64,000 nt of DNA from Caballeronia mineralivorans PML1(12) (GTDB lineage Bacteria; Pseudomonadota; Gammaproteobacteria; Burkholderiales; Burkholderiaceae), in NCBI RefSeq assembly GCF_001028175.1, contig NZ_AEJF01000180.1:33600-97599 (forward strand), in the 5' to 3' direction. The notes under the pieces were generated by a model. That model was not told where the DNA came from. It ran no database searches and worked only from the letters and a program-made list of their open reading frames with translations. Shown here in pieces: positions 45,401 to 53,040 of the stretch; position 1 is the first letter of the stretch; the number at the start of each line of letters is the position of its first letter. The translations under genes and the position numbers were made by a program.

Positions 45401-46099
45401 CTGCCCTGTGTGCTCGAAACTTGCCGGCGGCAAAGCGTAGTCGAGGCCCATCGAGCCGATGGCGTTCCATATCGCCGACGCAAGCTCCCAGGCACGGCGC
45501 GCGCCCTCCTGGTAACCGTTAATCGCGCCGGATTTCCCTGCTTTGCGGAGCACGTCGGCCGCCTGCTTCAGGACACGTTCTACGGCCTGCTCATTCGGCT
45601 GCACGAATGCGGCGACCATGTCCGGCATCGAAGAGAGACCGCCCCACTGATTGCGTGGCAGGAGTTCGACCGACGTTTCAAACATCGCAACTTCGGGCAA
45701 ATCGGGGGCGCCCGAGTAAAGACGGAAAGTGACGGTTGCCTTCTCTGCTTCCGTGAGGCGACCGAGTAGCGGGCCGTCGAGCCCGAGGTCTAACTCATTG
45801 ACTCGGACACTTTGCCCGGCACCAACATGGTCAATGTGCCAAGTTTTTGTTTTCAGGAACGCGGGCTCGGACCTGACCGTCAGCCGGAGCTCTCTGATAT
45901 CCCGCTCGGTGTCATTGATAACTGCAAGTTCCCGCACAACCGGGACTGCATTCTGGAAGTCTGCGAGATTGACTTTGCCAGCTAGGGTGCTCTCAATGCG
46001 AACAACGCGCGGCGCTACCGGCTCTAGCACCGGTTCTTGATTGACTTCTTCCACTTGGCCCCCGTCTCTATGCGGTGCGGCCGCGCCATGGCGCGGCAC
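39458..46099 (-). CDS. DUF4011-SF1 helicase-Vsr-like nuclease, probable phage-defence protein (Hhe-like)
   Basis: 2213 residues. In order: a transglutaminase-like fold near 215-320 (GTCLDLALFACAALEQAGL, Cys249), DUF4011 from about 405 (RLTRWQRKLLDLSLRNNLL), Walker A VLIGPPGTGKSQT (about 718), a long helical insertion (about 850-1500), Walker B VVVFDEASQIP (about 1570) with GDPKQLPP, helicase C-terminal motifs (VQGDERDIMYFSTTYG; NVAITRARQELRVFGSFR), a Vsr/PDDEXK-type nuclease (AGIECDGATYHRS then LGWEILRIWSTDWW, about 1910-1950) and a DUF3320-type tail. This matches the architecture of the single-gene Hhe defence proteins. It probably unwinds and cuts invading DNA. No methyltransferase or other partner is close, and the mechanism is inferred. 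ATG 46099 may be a little upstream of the true start. Confidence 0.83.
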   Translation of the reverse strand: MPRHGAAAPHRDGGQVEEVNQEPVLEPVAPRVVRIESTLAGKVNLADFQNAVPVVRELAVINDTERDIRELRLTVRSEPAFLKTKTWHIDHVGAGQSVRVNELDLGLDGPLLGRLTEAEKATVTFRLYSGAPDLPEVAMFETSVELLPRNQWGGLSSMPDMVAAFVQPNEQAVERVLKQAADVLRKAGKSGAINGYQEGARRAWELASAIWNAIGSMGLDYALPPASFEHTGQKVRSPSQIADSGLGTCLDLALFACAALEQAGLNSILVFTHGHAFPGVWLKSEEFSTSVIDDVTALRKRVKLKEMVLFESTLLTHRPLPPFSFAIAKGEEQISEEEEPKFQLAVDIRRARLQRIKPLASEHAIARGTAGTEAIDTQPAFEDAPELPDELDDAKPDDGEERPEDRLTRWQRKLLDLSLRNNLLSFKAGKKSLKLDSPDPGYLEDILAEGHAIKLLTRPDLMDGNDPRNQAIYEGRERENPRRQHALEALKRKEVFVGLAEDEMDSRLVELYRASRTSLQEGGSNTLYLALGFLSWTRDDKDGKKFRAPLILVPVALERRSARSGFSLKLYDDEPRFNPTLVEMLRQDFELELGVHDTELPKDESGLDIAGIWKTVSNAVKDIKGWEVAEDVVLATFSFAKYLMWKDLTERTEQLKLNAVVRHLIDTPRDSYVSAVEFPDVRRLDVELPVKETFCPLPADSSQLSAVVAGSKGKDFVLIGPPGTGKSQTISNLIAQCLAERKRVLFVSEKMAALDVVYRRLADVGLGNFCLELHSSKARKTEVLEQLRTSWDAASAMAPEEWHAEAERLEVLRSQLNGYVERLHLRHSNGLNVYEAIGKVVGGHDLPVLQLSWPSARVHDTAAIRHLRETAELLDVHAKVMGEGQLTANPLAHIVQTEWSPIWQAALLDAARGVEPSVTAFEAAAERVRTAIGLPLLPLESGVRNGLRRLASTLPAASGRDWRFVLRPDAKTITDSLRQAVPLVERHRQLHSSLSLPCGNQVLEDLRVGISQLTRYGELREQLSQPWNQDLTSRLSSGIELLRSRNELVSQLSIPYREGLPTATVHQLQADWSELQDSSWPMSMMRRRALVKKLKELATAGAEPDIGADIERLAKIDSLQNEARALYDLSLMTSDAWAGLKTDLDVARAALGFQTALANARSRASWDDVGLDPVGRGQCGDAAQADLQRMREMRQIDTIVSRLSSLASETDSIWSAYETDLAVAKAYVTFQGALAAVRTNGNWLDDGFAVVESGRAGASAASDLKKMRELASLDARLLEFTDLSSKTSGLWNGLQTKLEAVQPALDFFEAISSALAALARNPETLAAVKAPVALLLGDSNVLLEPTGIVAGANRAYAEALSTFSDAVSRFALASGLAQSDIRTLEDMLPAEVAVRAGNVLTTSNRLNAWCAWRKARQQAFTLGLAPVVRGLENGAIRLGRVKDTFETDYCRWWLNAVVDADEVLRTFVSAEHEKRIRDFRELDERFINLTQAWVRAQLSAGHPSPERVSRGSEWGLLRYEMQKKTRHLPLRELMSQASSAVMRLTPCLLMSPLSIAQYLPAETANFDVVVFDEASQIPVWDAIGAMARGKQVIMVGDPKQLPPTSFFDRAESDADDTDVETELESILEECIGANLPTMKLSWHYRSRHESLIAFSNYRYYDGDLVTFPSPVTNDRAVSFNHVSNGQYERGGARTNKPEAKALVADLVGKMKSPGFRDSGLTIGVVTFNSEQQSLIEDLLDAERRKDPSIESYFLDTQLEPVFVKNIESVQGDERDIMYFSTTYGPGVDGTMPMNFGPMNQQGGERRLNVAITRARQELRVFGSFRPEQMDLSRTQALGVRDLKHFLEFADRGARALGEAVAGSIGDFDSPFEKAVCVALSDKGWTLHPQVGVSAFRIDLGVVDPDAPGSYLAGIECDGATYHRSATARDRDKLREQVLRGLGWEILRIWSTDWWIDMPGTVEKIHGQLNALLTEQRAAKLHAEADAAALAKQVIDDVIVSTAKDFSKGESAIHDADGAALVDVQAASPPMTFARNAVYIQTSSTEDGVFAEVDLSLGDYAVDAEAFFDFGYDSRLLAMIDHVVRIEGPVKDEVLARRIARVHGWTRTGARIQERVGRLAQLHYAANSEEIGTFYSMKTRDAGEALRFRRPSVGTARAVDEIAMVELRALVVELQAEGHGRQSGVTAMAREIGLRKVSAVSRLRLEKAWAVNNV

Positions 46100-46684
46100 T
46101 CTCGAGTATTTTGTTTTTGCTTCTGAAACGCCCGCGCCGTATGCAGATGAAATTTAGGGCCCGGAAGCTTCCAATGATGTCACGCACCACAAGCCGGCGT
46201 GATGTTCGATTGTGCCAATATGCTCCCGTCGTGCCTCGCGTGATACGCCGAATTGACGGCAAAAGGTGCGCCTTTCCGGCGGACGACAGGACAAGTATCT
46301 CTTTCCCCGAAGAGCAAATTAACCAACGACCTCGGTTGAGATGTCGGCCCGTTCGGCCGTCTCGTGCATTGGCCGACGACTACCGTCGTAGAGGTTCAGC
46401 AACACTGGTGACGGTCGTAGCACGACGGATATTGCTTCCGTGCACATCTGGCAGTTGATCATCTCCGATTTAAGGTCGGATACTGTCCACTGCAGCTGTT
46501 TCACCTCGGGTGTCGCTTCACGGAGAAGCATCGTGAATGAGTTGCCGGAAGGGTGAGCGCGATTGCGGCGATGCTCGCTGGTCCGTCGCGCTCGCGGCGT
46601 GGTGTCGGGCAGCTCCCGTTACAGCGCGGTGTCTACGCAAGTTTGATACTCCCACTGTCTTGAGGCAATCGGAGCCAATCGGAG
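46100..46684. other. Region between helicase start and integrase relic
   Basis: About 585 bases. It must hold the helicase promoter. A leftward frame at 46531-46319 (70 residues, MLLREATPEVKQLQW) is not recognised and is not called. The sequence near 46600-46680 looks like decayed DNA downstream of the integrase. Confidence 0.4.
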
Positions 46685-46960
46685 CTATCTTGCAGCGGCC
46701 CCAATGATTGGAATAATCTGCGCACCCACTTTCAGGCAATCTAGGTAGTTTGCCCATAGCTGCATCATCGTACGTCTTTCCCTTATGAACTTTGTTCGGT
46801 GTAGGCCGAACCTAAGTTATCCGGTACCGCGTGTGTGAGCTGGTGCTCGATTACTTCTGGCTTTTGCTCCAATTCTTCATGCAAGATGGTGCGAGCCATC
46901 GCGCGGAAACCGTGACCGGTGATTTCTGTTTTCAGCGACCGCAAAACCAGGTGGGTGTAC
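46685..46960 (-). pseudogene. C-terminal remnant of a tyrosine integrase
   Basis: On the minus strand one frame reads LKTEITGHGFRAMARTILHE then EELEQKPEVIEHQLTHAVPD, the box with the HGFR arginine/histidine and the later histidine of tyrosine recombinases, ending NLGSAYTEQSS and a stop. A second frame continues the expected tail as MMQLWANYLDCLKVGAQIIP and PIIGAAAR, stopping at 46685. A frameshift or small deletion near 46770-46800 separates them, removing the catalytic tyrosine region. The first two thirds of the gene are missing, replaced by an IS110 element. It is the island integrase by position, now inactive. Confidence 0.85.
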
Positions 46961-46974
46961 TTCGGTAAATCGTG

Positions 46975-48080
46975 TGTGGAGTCGGGCGCTTAGCTTGACA
47001 TGACGCCCGCTGCCGCATCGAACGTGGTGCGGTGGGTGGCGAGCGCCCAGGCCGTTCGTGCCAGTTTGTTGGCCAACGCACAGGCCACTACGTTCGGATG
47101 TCGGCGTGTGAGCATGGCTCGAACCCATTCGGCCAGGCGGCCGGTTTGCCGGTCGAGCCGCTGCATGTAGGCTCTGGCGCACTGCGCCAGCAGACGCCGG
47201 ATGTTCTTGTCACCTCGCTTGGCTGATGCCCAGCAGGTTGGCCTTGCCGCCTGTACTGTACTGGCGAGGCACCAGCCCGATGGACGCCGCAAAGTCCCGG
47301 CTGCAGCCGTACTGCTTGCCGTCGCCCATCTCGGCAGCCAGCACGCTCGCCGTGACCGAGCCGACGCCAGGAATCGACAGCAGACGCTGACCGAGGTCGT
47401 CGTCGGCGAGCTGCCGGGCCATTTCCTTGTCGATCTCACCGATCTGTTCGCTGAGGTACTTGAAGTGGGCATGCAGCCGCTCGAGGATCATGATCAGGCG
47501 CGGCGGCAGCGGGTGCTCGGCGAGCACCGCCGGCAAGCGTGTGACAACCGCCTGACCGATCGGCAGGCTAATGCCGAACTCAAGCAGGAAACCGTGCATC
47601 TGGTTGATCGTCTTCGTGCGATCGCGGATCAGCGATTCGCGAACCCGGTGCAGGGCCGACAGTGTTTGCTGCGATTCGGTCTTCGGCGTAACAAACCGCA
47701 TGGACGGGCGTGAAGCCGCCTCGCAGATCGCCTCGGCGTCCACGAAGTCGTTCTTGTTGCTCTTGACGAAGGGCCGCACGAATTGCGGCGAGATGAGCTT
47801 GACCTGATGCCCGAAGGTGCCCAGTTTGCGGGCCATGTGATGGGCGCCGGCGCAGGCTTCCATGACGACAGTGCAGGCATGGAAGGTAGCGAAAAACTCA
47901 ACGAGCTGTTTGCGACTGACCTTCTTGCGGAACACGGCTTTGCCGTGCTGATCCTGGCCGTGCAGGTGAAACGAGTGTTTGCCTAGATCGATTCCAACCA
48001 GCGTCACGCTTTGCATGATGGTCTCCAGAAACAAAACACCCTACAGCGCAACTCGCGTGTAGGGTGGGAGTGACCATCTC
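46975..48080 (-). mobile_element. IS110-family insertion element, inactive
   Basis: The element contains one frameshifted transposase gene (46990-48016). Its left edge is in the integrase relic and its right edge is near a hairpin (CCCTACA...TGTAGGG, about 48040-48068) just before the island repeat. IS110 elements have no simple terminal inverted repeats, so exact ends cannot be set by eye. Confidence 0.65.
46990..48016 (-). pseudogene. IS110-family transposase, frameshifted
   Basis: The first frame from ATG 48016 gives QSVTLVGIDLGKHSFHLHGQ (DEDD-type N-terminal catalytic domain with Asp), KSNKNDFVDAEAICEAASRP and the C-terminal helix-hairpin SIPGVGSVTASVLAAEMGDG. It stops at 47210 after GISQAR. 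The expected continuation SKRGDKNIRRLLAQCARAYM runs on in the next frame to TAA 46990. One inserted C near 47225 (AGCCAAGCG instead of AGCAAGCG) accounts for the break. The full-length protein would be about 340 residues, normal for IS110. The catalytic serine region lies in the second frame, so no active protein is expected. Confidence 0.9.
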
Positions 48081-48083
48081 ATT

Positions 48084-48115
48084 AAACCCGCCAAGCCTTG
48101 AGCTATAGCGGGTTT
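48084..48115 (-). terminator. Terminator of tRNA-Leu
   Basis: On the minus strand AAACCCGC pairs with GCGGGTTT across a 16-base loop, directly after the tRNA, ending in a short T-run. It is duplicated at the other island end. Confidence 0.7.
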
Positions 48116-48152
48116 TCGAACTTCATCGGAATTCTGCAGAACTGTATGTGGT
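48084..48152. repeat. Proximal attachment-site copy of the island
   Basis: 69 bases matching 20667-20735 with one difference. It overlaps the tRNA 3' CCA end by four bases and contains the tRNA terminator. Confidence 0.85.
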
Positions 48153-48233
48153 GCCCGGGGCCGGAATCGAACCGGCACGCCTTGCGGCGGGGGATTTTGA
48201 GTCCCCTGCGTCTACCAATTTCACCACCCGGGC
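48149..48233 (-). tRNA. tRNA-Leu (anticodon CAA)
   Basis: 85 nucleotides on the minus strand, GCCCGGG acceptor pairing with CCCGGGC before ACCA, D arm TGGTGAAATTGGTAGACGCA, anticodon loop CTCAAAA (anticodon CAA) on a GGGGA/TCCCC stem, a long variable arm and TTCGATTCC T-loop. The CCA is encoded. Its 3' end is the target of the neighbouring genomic island. Confidence 0.97.
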
Positions 48234-48355
48234 AAACAGCATTTGAACTTGCCGACTGAGACGGAAAAAATCCGACGCCAACCGGCAAGTCAGCGATTAT
48301 GCCGAAAATCGTTTCCGCGGGCAAGCCCTTGGACGCTTGCAGCAGGCCACCGCGT

Positions 48356-49516
48356 TCACTGGCTCAAATACGTGAACTGGCCGTTCTTGATGATGCCCAT
48401 CACGCTCGCCCGCTGATCGAGGCCGACGTGATCGGTGGCGCTGGTGCTTACCACGCCGTTTGGTACAACCAGCTCATGCGCGTGCTCCAGTTCCGTTCGC
48501 AACGCCACGCGAAACGCTACTGTCCCAGGTTGTCCCGCCTTCAGCGCACGCCCGATCGCATCCTGCAACCGTGGATAAACGCCCGCTGCATCGCCGGCAA
48601 ACTGTGTCACCGTGCCCTTTCCATACTGGGCTTCGTACGCATCGACGAAAGCGAGCGCCGCCTTCTTCGACGGATGATCCGCCGGCAACGTCCGCGCGAC
48701 TACCACCGGCTGAGTCGGGAACAGCGTGCCTTCCACGTCCTTGCCGCCGAGCTTGATGAACTCCGGCGTGGCAATCCCATGTGTCTGATAAATCGCGCCC
48801 TTGTAGCCGTGCTCGACCAGCGTGCGCTGCGGCAACACGGTCGGCGTGCCCGCGCCGGCAATCAGCACCGCATCCGGCTTCGCGGCCATCAGTTTCAGAA
48901 TCTGGCCAGTCACGCTGGCATCGGTGCGATTGAAACGCTCGCTCGCGACCACCTTGATATGCCGCAGCTCGGCGAACTTCGAAAACTCGTTGAACCAGCT
49001 ATCGCCGTAACTATCGGCGAAACCGATGAAACCGACCGTCTTCACGTTCCGGTTGACCATCGTGCGGGTCATGACGTCGGCCATTGCACGGTCGGTCTGG
49101 GCCATCTTGAACGCCCACACCTTCTTGCCTTCCTGCGGTTCGACAACCGATGCCGAGCCGATCAGCGTGATCATCGGCGTTTGATATTCGGCGACCGGAT
49201 CGAGCGCCGCAAGCGCTGCCGGCGTGATGTTCGGGCCGACGATCACATCGACCTTGTCTTCTGTAATCAGCTTGCGGATATTGCGCACGGCAGCACCCGG
49301 ATCGGAGCCATCGTCCAGAATGATGTAGTCGGCCTGCTGGCCTGCAATGGTCTTCGGCCACATCAGCATGGCGTTCTTGCTCGTGATGCCGATGGCCGCG
49401 GCCGGACCCGTGCTCGACAAATCGATACCGACTTTCAGTTGCGCGCTGGCCGCCGCGCTGAAAAGCGCGAGCGCGCCGAACATCAGCGCCGGGCGCATGA
49501 ACTTCGACAACTTCAT
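48356..49516 (-). CDS. Periplasmic binding protein, branched-chain amino acid ABC type
   Basis: 386 residues with a signal peptide (ALMFGALALFSAAASA before QLKVGIDLSSTGPAAAIG). The two-lobed type I periplasmic-binding fold is evident: DDGSDPGAAVRNIRKLITED, VIVGPNITPAALAALDP and TVGFIGFADSYGDSWFNEF. It delivers a substrate to an ABC transporter, but no permease or ATPase genes are adjacent, so it is an orphan. Family members bind leucine-type amino acids, amides or aromatic acids. It lies on the same strand as cysB, 123 bases away, and next to the tRNA. Confidence 0.9.
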   Translation of the reverse strand: MKLSKFMRPALMFGALALFSAAASAQLKVGIDLSSTGPAAAIGITSKNAMLMWPKTIAGQQADYIILDDGSDPGAAVRNIRKLITEDKVDVIVGPNITPAALAALDPVAEYQTPMITLIGSASVVEPQEGKKVWAFKMAQTDRAMADVMTRTMVNRNVKTVGFIGFADSYGDSWFNEFSKFAELRHIKVVASERFNRTDASVTGQILKLMAAKPDAVLIAGAGTPTVLPQRTLVEHGYKGAIYQTHGIATPEFIKLGGKDVEGTLFPTQPVVVARTLPADHPSKKAALAFVDAYEAQYGKGTVTQFAGDAAGVYPRLQDAIGRALKAGQPGTVAFRVALRTELEHAHELVVPNGVVSTSATDHVGLDQRASVMGIIKNGQFTYLSQ

Positions 49517-49639
49517 TGGATGGTCTCCGCGAAGAGGTGTGGTTTAAAAATGCTGAAGTGTGGGGCTGACAAAAAAACGCGTGGCGTCTGATCTGGCAAA
49601 GCGCGAGCATTCCCCGCGCTTTTGCCGGAATCCACTGAA

Positions 49640-50581
49640 TCAAAGCTCGTAGCTTTCGTGCTCGCCTGACAGCGCCTGCTCGATCAGCTTGCGGTTCATC
49701 GAAGGCGAGAGCAGCTCGACCAGCGTGTACACGTAGCTACGCAGATACGCGCCCTGCTTGAGCGCCAACCGTGTGACATTCGAACCGAATAGATGACCGA
49801 CGGGCATCGCGCGAAGGTGTTTATCGCGTTCCGGATTAAAGGCCATATCGGCGAGAATGCCCACGCCCAGACCCAGCTCCACGTAAGTCTTGATCACGTC
49901 CGAATCAATAGCTTCCAGTACGATGTCGGGCGTCAGATTGCGCAGTGCGAACGCCTGGTTGATTTTCGAGCGGCCGGCGAACGCGTTGTCGTACGTGATG
50001 ATCGGGTATTGGGCGAGGTCATCGAGCGTCAGCAGTTTCCGCTCAAGCAGTGGATGATCCGGCTGCATGACCGCCAGGTGATGCCACTGGAAGCAGGGCA
50101 GCGATACGAGCTCTTTATAGTTGGCGAGGGCCTCGGTGGCGATGGCGATATCCGCCTGATCGTGGATGACCATTTCGGCCACCTGCGTCGGGCTGCCTTG
50201 CAAAATGGACAAATGCACCTTGGGGAAGCGCTTTTTAAACTCCGCGATAGCCGTCGGCAGCGAATAACGGGCCTGCGTATGCGTGGCGGCGATCACGAGA
50301 TTGCCCTGATCCTGCGCCGCGTAATCTTTACCGACGCGCTTCAGGCTTTCCACTTCCTGCAAGATTTTTTCCACCGATGCCAGGATAATTCGCCCCGGTT
50401 CGGTTAGCGACCGCACCCGTTTCCCATGCCGGGTGAAGATCTCGACCCCGAGTTCATCTTCCAGCTCAATGATCGCTTTCGATACCCCCGGCTGCGATGT
50501 GAACAGTGCCTTGGCGGCTTCGGTGAGGTTGTAGTTCTGCCGGACGGCCTCGCGCACGAAGCGGAACTGGTGCAGATTCAT
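49640..50581 (-). CDS. cysB: CysB-type LysR regulator of sulfur assimilation
   Basis: 313 residues. The helix-turn-helix (MNLHQFRFVREAVRQNYNLT; EAAKALFTSQPGVSKAIIEL) and the effector domain (TTHTQARYSLPTAI-like ATHTQARYSLPTAIAEFKKR; QGSPTQVAEMVIHDQADIAI) match CysB. It normally binds N-acetylserine and activates cysteine biosynthesis genes in sulfur limitation. It is divergent from the cysI-led operon, a standard Burkholderia layout, with an AT-rich 220-base control region between them. Confidence 0.95.
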   Translation of the reverse strand: MNLHQFRFVREAVRQNYNLTEAAKALFTSQPGVSKAIIELEDELGVEIFTRHGKRVRSLTEPGRIILASVEKILQEVESLKRVGKDYAAQDQGNLVIAATHTQARYSLPTAIAEFKKRFPKVHLSILQGSPTQVAEMVIHDQADIAIATEALANYKELVSLPCFQWHHLAVMQPDHPLLERKLLTLDDLAQYPIITYDNAFAGRSKINQAFALRNLTPDIVLEAIDSDVIKTYVELGLGVGILADMAFNPERDKHLRAMPVGHLFGSNVTRLALKQGAYLRSYVYTLVELLSPSMNRKLIEQALSGEHESYEL

Positions 50582-50801
50582 ATATAACCCATCCGCATAT
50601 CAAAGTAATTTATCAGTCGTTTGCAATATATAGGAAGTTTATTACCATCGAGCCAATTTTTCCAATATCGATATCTGTATTTGTCATAAGCAAATGAACG
50701 CATTGTCCGAACGGCGTTCCGCTCGATGAATCTACCTATTTCGATGTGCGGCGTGGCTAGGACGCCGTACTCGCGGAACTACTAAAAACTGGGGCCCCCG
50801 A
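50582..50801. promoter_or_regulatory. AT-rich divergent control region of cysB and the cys operon
   Basis: 220 bases, much richer in A and T than the flanking genes (AATTTATCAGTCGTTTGCAA; CCAATATCGATATCTG). AT-rich, loosely repeated DNA is what CysB binds at cys promoters. Exact sites cannot be defined by eye. Confidence 0.65.
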
Positions 50802-52481
50802 ATGTATCAATACGATCAGATCGACCAGAAAATCGTCGACGAACGCGTCGCTCAATACAGCGACCAAGTGCGCCGTCGCTTGTCCGGCGAGTTGAGCGAG
50901 GAAGAATTCCGGCCGCTGCGCCTGCAGAACGGCCTGTACATGCAGCGGCACGCGTACATGCACCGCATCGCCATTCCGTACGGCAACTTGCGCAGCGACC
51001 AGATGCGCATGCTCGGCACCATCGCGCGTGAACACGACCGCGGCTACGGCCACTTTTCGACGCGCACCAACATCCAGTTCAACTGGATCCAGCTCGAAGA
51101 AACGCCGGAAATCCTGCGCAAGCTGGCGTCGGTGCAAATGCACGGCATCCAGACGTCGGGCAATTGCATTCGCAACATCACTGCCGATCAATTTGCTGGC
51201 GTGGCGCCCGATGAAATCGTCGATCCGCGTCCGTGGGCCGAAATCCTGCGTCAATGGTCGACGTTCCACCCCGAATTCGCGTGGCTGCCGCGTAAGTTCA
51301 AGGTCGCGGTGAATGGCTCGGTGGAAGATCGCGCGGCCGTGCAAGTGCACGACCTGGGCGTGTACCTGAAGAAAAACGCGGCCGGCGAAGTGGTCGCGAG
51401 CATTCTCGCGGGCGGTGGGCTGGGGCGTACGCCTATCGTTGGTGCGGTGATCAAGGAAGATCTGCCGTGGCAGCACCTGTTGACGTACTGCGAAGCCGTG
51501 TTGCGTGTGTATAACCGCTACGGCCGTCGCGACAATATGTATAAGGCGCGGATCAAGATTCTCGTGAAGGCGCTGAGCCCCGCGAAATTCGCGCAGCAAG
51601 TGGAAGAAGAATGGGCGCATTTGAAGGACGGTCCTTCCACGCTCACGCAAGAAGAACTCACGCGCGTCTCGCAGTTCTTCGCGCCGCCCGCTTATGAAAA
51701 GCTGCCGGATACGGATGCATCGTACGAAAAGCATCTCATCGACAGCAAGCCGTTCGCGCGCTGGATCGAACGCAATGTACGGCCGCACAAGGTGCCGGGT
51801 TATGCATCGGTGACGTTGTCGCTTAAGCCGACCGGCATTGCACCGGGCGATGCGACGGACAAGCAGATGGAAGCGGTTGCCGATCTCGCCGACGAATTCT
51901 CGTTCGGTGAAATCCGGGTCTCGCACGAGCAGAACCTGATCCTCGCGAACGTGAAGAAGCGCGATCTGCATACGGTGTGGGAACGGGCGAAGGCGCTGGG
52001 TTTCGCGACATCGAATATTGGCCTGCTGACCGACATCATTGCGTGCCCGGGCGGCGATTTCTGCTCGCTCGCAAACGCCAAGTCGATCCCGATTGCGCAA
52101 GCTATTCAAGAGCGTTTCAGCGATCTCGACTACGTGTACGACCTCGGTGACCTGACGCTCAACATTTCGGGTTGTATCAACGCGTGCGGTCATCATCACA
52201 TTGGCAACATTGGTGTGCTCGGTGTCGATAAGGATGGCTCGGAGTGGTATCAGGTCACGCTTGGCGGCGAGCAGAGCTCGGGCGCAACGGGCGCGCATCT
52301 TGGCCGCGTGATCGGCCCGTCGTTCTCGGCGGAAGAGATGCCCGACGTGGTGTCGCAAGTGATCGATACGTTCGTTGAGAACCGCATTGAAGGCGAGCGT
52401 TTTATCGAGACGTATGGCCGTATCGGCATCGCGCCGTTCAAGGAACGCGTGTACGCGTCGCGCCAGCCGGCGCATGCTTGA
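50802..52481 (+). CDS. cysI: Sulfite (nitrite/sulfite-type) reductase
   Basis: 559 residues. The duplicated ferredoxin-like/sulfite reductase half-domains are present, with SGNCIRNITAD in the first half. The siroheme/4Fe-4S ligands are in CPGGDFCSLANAKSIP and ISGCINACGHHHIGNIG, giving four cysteines in the C-x5-C and C-x3-C pattern. It reduces sulfite to sulfide in the cytosol. It is the first gene of the cys operon, and 19 bases separate it from the DUF934 gene. Siroheme comes from the cobA and cbiX products encoded downstream. An electron donor subunit (cysJ) is absent, consistent with a ferredoxin-type donor. Confidence 0.95.
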   Translation: MYQYDQIDQKIVDERVAQYSDQVRRRLSGELSEEEFRPLRLQNGLYMQRHAYMHRIAIPYGNLRSDQMRMLGTIAREHDRGYGHFSTRTNIQFNWIQLEETPEILRKLASVQMHGIQTSGNCIRNITADQFAGVAPDEIVDPRPWAEILRQWSTFHPEFAWLPRKFKVAVNGSVEDRAAVQVHDLGVYLKKNAAGEVVASILAGGGLGRTPIVGAVIKEDLPWQHLLTYCEAVLRVYNRYGRRDNMYKARIKILVKALSPAKFAQQVEEEWAHLKDGPSTLTQEELTRVSQFFAPPAYEKLPDTDASYEKHLIDSKPFARWIERNVRPHKVPGYASVTLSLKPTGIAPGDATDKQMEAVADLADEFSFGEIRVSHEQNLILANVKKRDLHTVWERAKALGFATSNIGLLTDIIACPGGDFCSLANAKSIPIAQAIQERFSDLDYVYDLGDLTLNISGCINACGHHHIGNIGVLGVDKDGSEWYQVTLGGEQSSGATGAHLGRVIGPSFSAEEMPDVVSQVIDTFVENRIEGERFIETYGRIGIAPFKERVYASRQPAHA

Positions 52482-52500
52482 GTCGCTAAGGAATAAGCAC

Positions 52501-53040
52501 ATGGCTTTGATTATCAAGAATCGCGAAGTGGTTGAAGACGGCTGGACCGTGGTGCGCGCCGGTGAAGACGGCACGCTGCCCGCAGTCGATGCACTCTTGC
52601 CGGCCAAGGTGATCGTCCCGTTCACGTGGTGGAAAGAGCACAAGAACGCGCTGAGCGCGGCGCAGAAGAAAGAACCGATCGGCGTATGGCTCGCACCCGA
52701 CGATGAACCCGCTGAACTGGTTGAAGACTTCGACAAGATCGTGCTGATCGCCGTCGATTTCCCGAAGTTCAGCGATGGCCGCGGTTTCAGCATCGGCCGT
52801 TTGTTGCGCGAGCGTTATCACTGGACGGGCGAGCTGCGGGCTATCGGCGACGTGCTGCGCGACCAGTTGCGCTTTCACGCACGTTGCGGTTTCGACGCCT
52901 TTGCCGTGCGCGCCGATAAGGACATTCACGACGCGCTGAATGCATTCGGCGAATTGAGCATCCCGTATCAAGGCGCGGTGGACAATCCGGAACCGCTGTT
53001 CCGCCGTCGTGGCGCGGCCATTTCCGGAGCGTCTGCATGA
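52501..53040 (+). CDS. DUF934 family protein of the sulfite reductase operon
   Basis: 179 residues from ATG 52501. The conserved stretch is DFPKFSDGRGFSIGRLLRER, with the family sequence FHARCGFDAF near 135. DUF934 genes regularly follow cysI and are thought to support sulfite reduction, but no activity is established. The stop overlaps the cysH start by four bases (ATGA), which shows coupled translation. Confidence 0.9.
   Translation: MALIIKNREVVEDGWTVVRAGEDGTLPAVDALLPAKVIVPFTWWKEHKNALSAAQKKEPIGVWLAPDDEPAELVEDFDKIVLIAVDFPKFSDGRGFSIGRLLRERYHWTGELRAIGDVLRDQLRFHARCGFDAFAVRADKDIHDALNAFGELSIPYQGAVDNPEPLFRRRGAAISGASA

Larger units (their letters stand above)
20667..48152. mobile_element. Genomic island integrated at tRNA-Leu(CAA)
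   Basis: The segment is bounded by a 69-base direct repeat with one mismatch (20667-20735 and 48084-48152). The right copy runs into the 3' end of tRNA-Leu(CAA) and contains its terminator. The left copy is followed by a degenerate tRNA 3' end (CGAGGCCGGAATGAACC beside the intact CCCGGGGCCGGAATCGAACC). A broken tyrosine integrase lies 1.2 kb from the tRNA, the usual place for an island integrase. Cargo is accessory: a biosynthetic cluster, a defence-like helicase, regulators and IS110 remnants. The arrangement is classic tRNA-targeted integration. With the integrase broken, the island is probably fixed. Confidence 0.75.

Noticed and set aside
46319..46531. Leftward frame of 70 codons near the helicase start
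   Set aside because: No recognisable family and no ribosome site; it lies in decayed DNA next to the integrase relic.
50757..52793. Leftward open frame of 678 codons opposite cysI
   Set aside because: It is the antisense shadow of cysI in high-GC DNA; the residues have no family character and cysI is certain.
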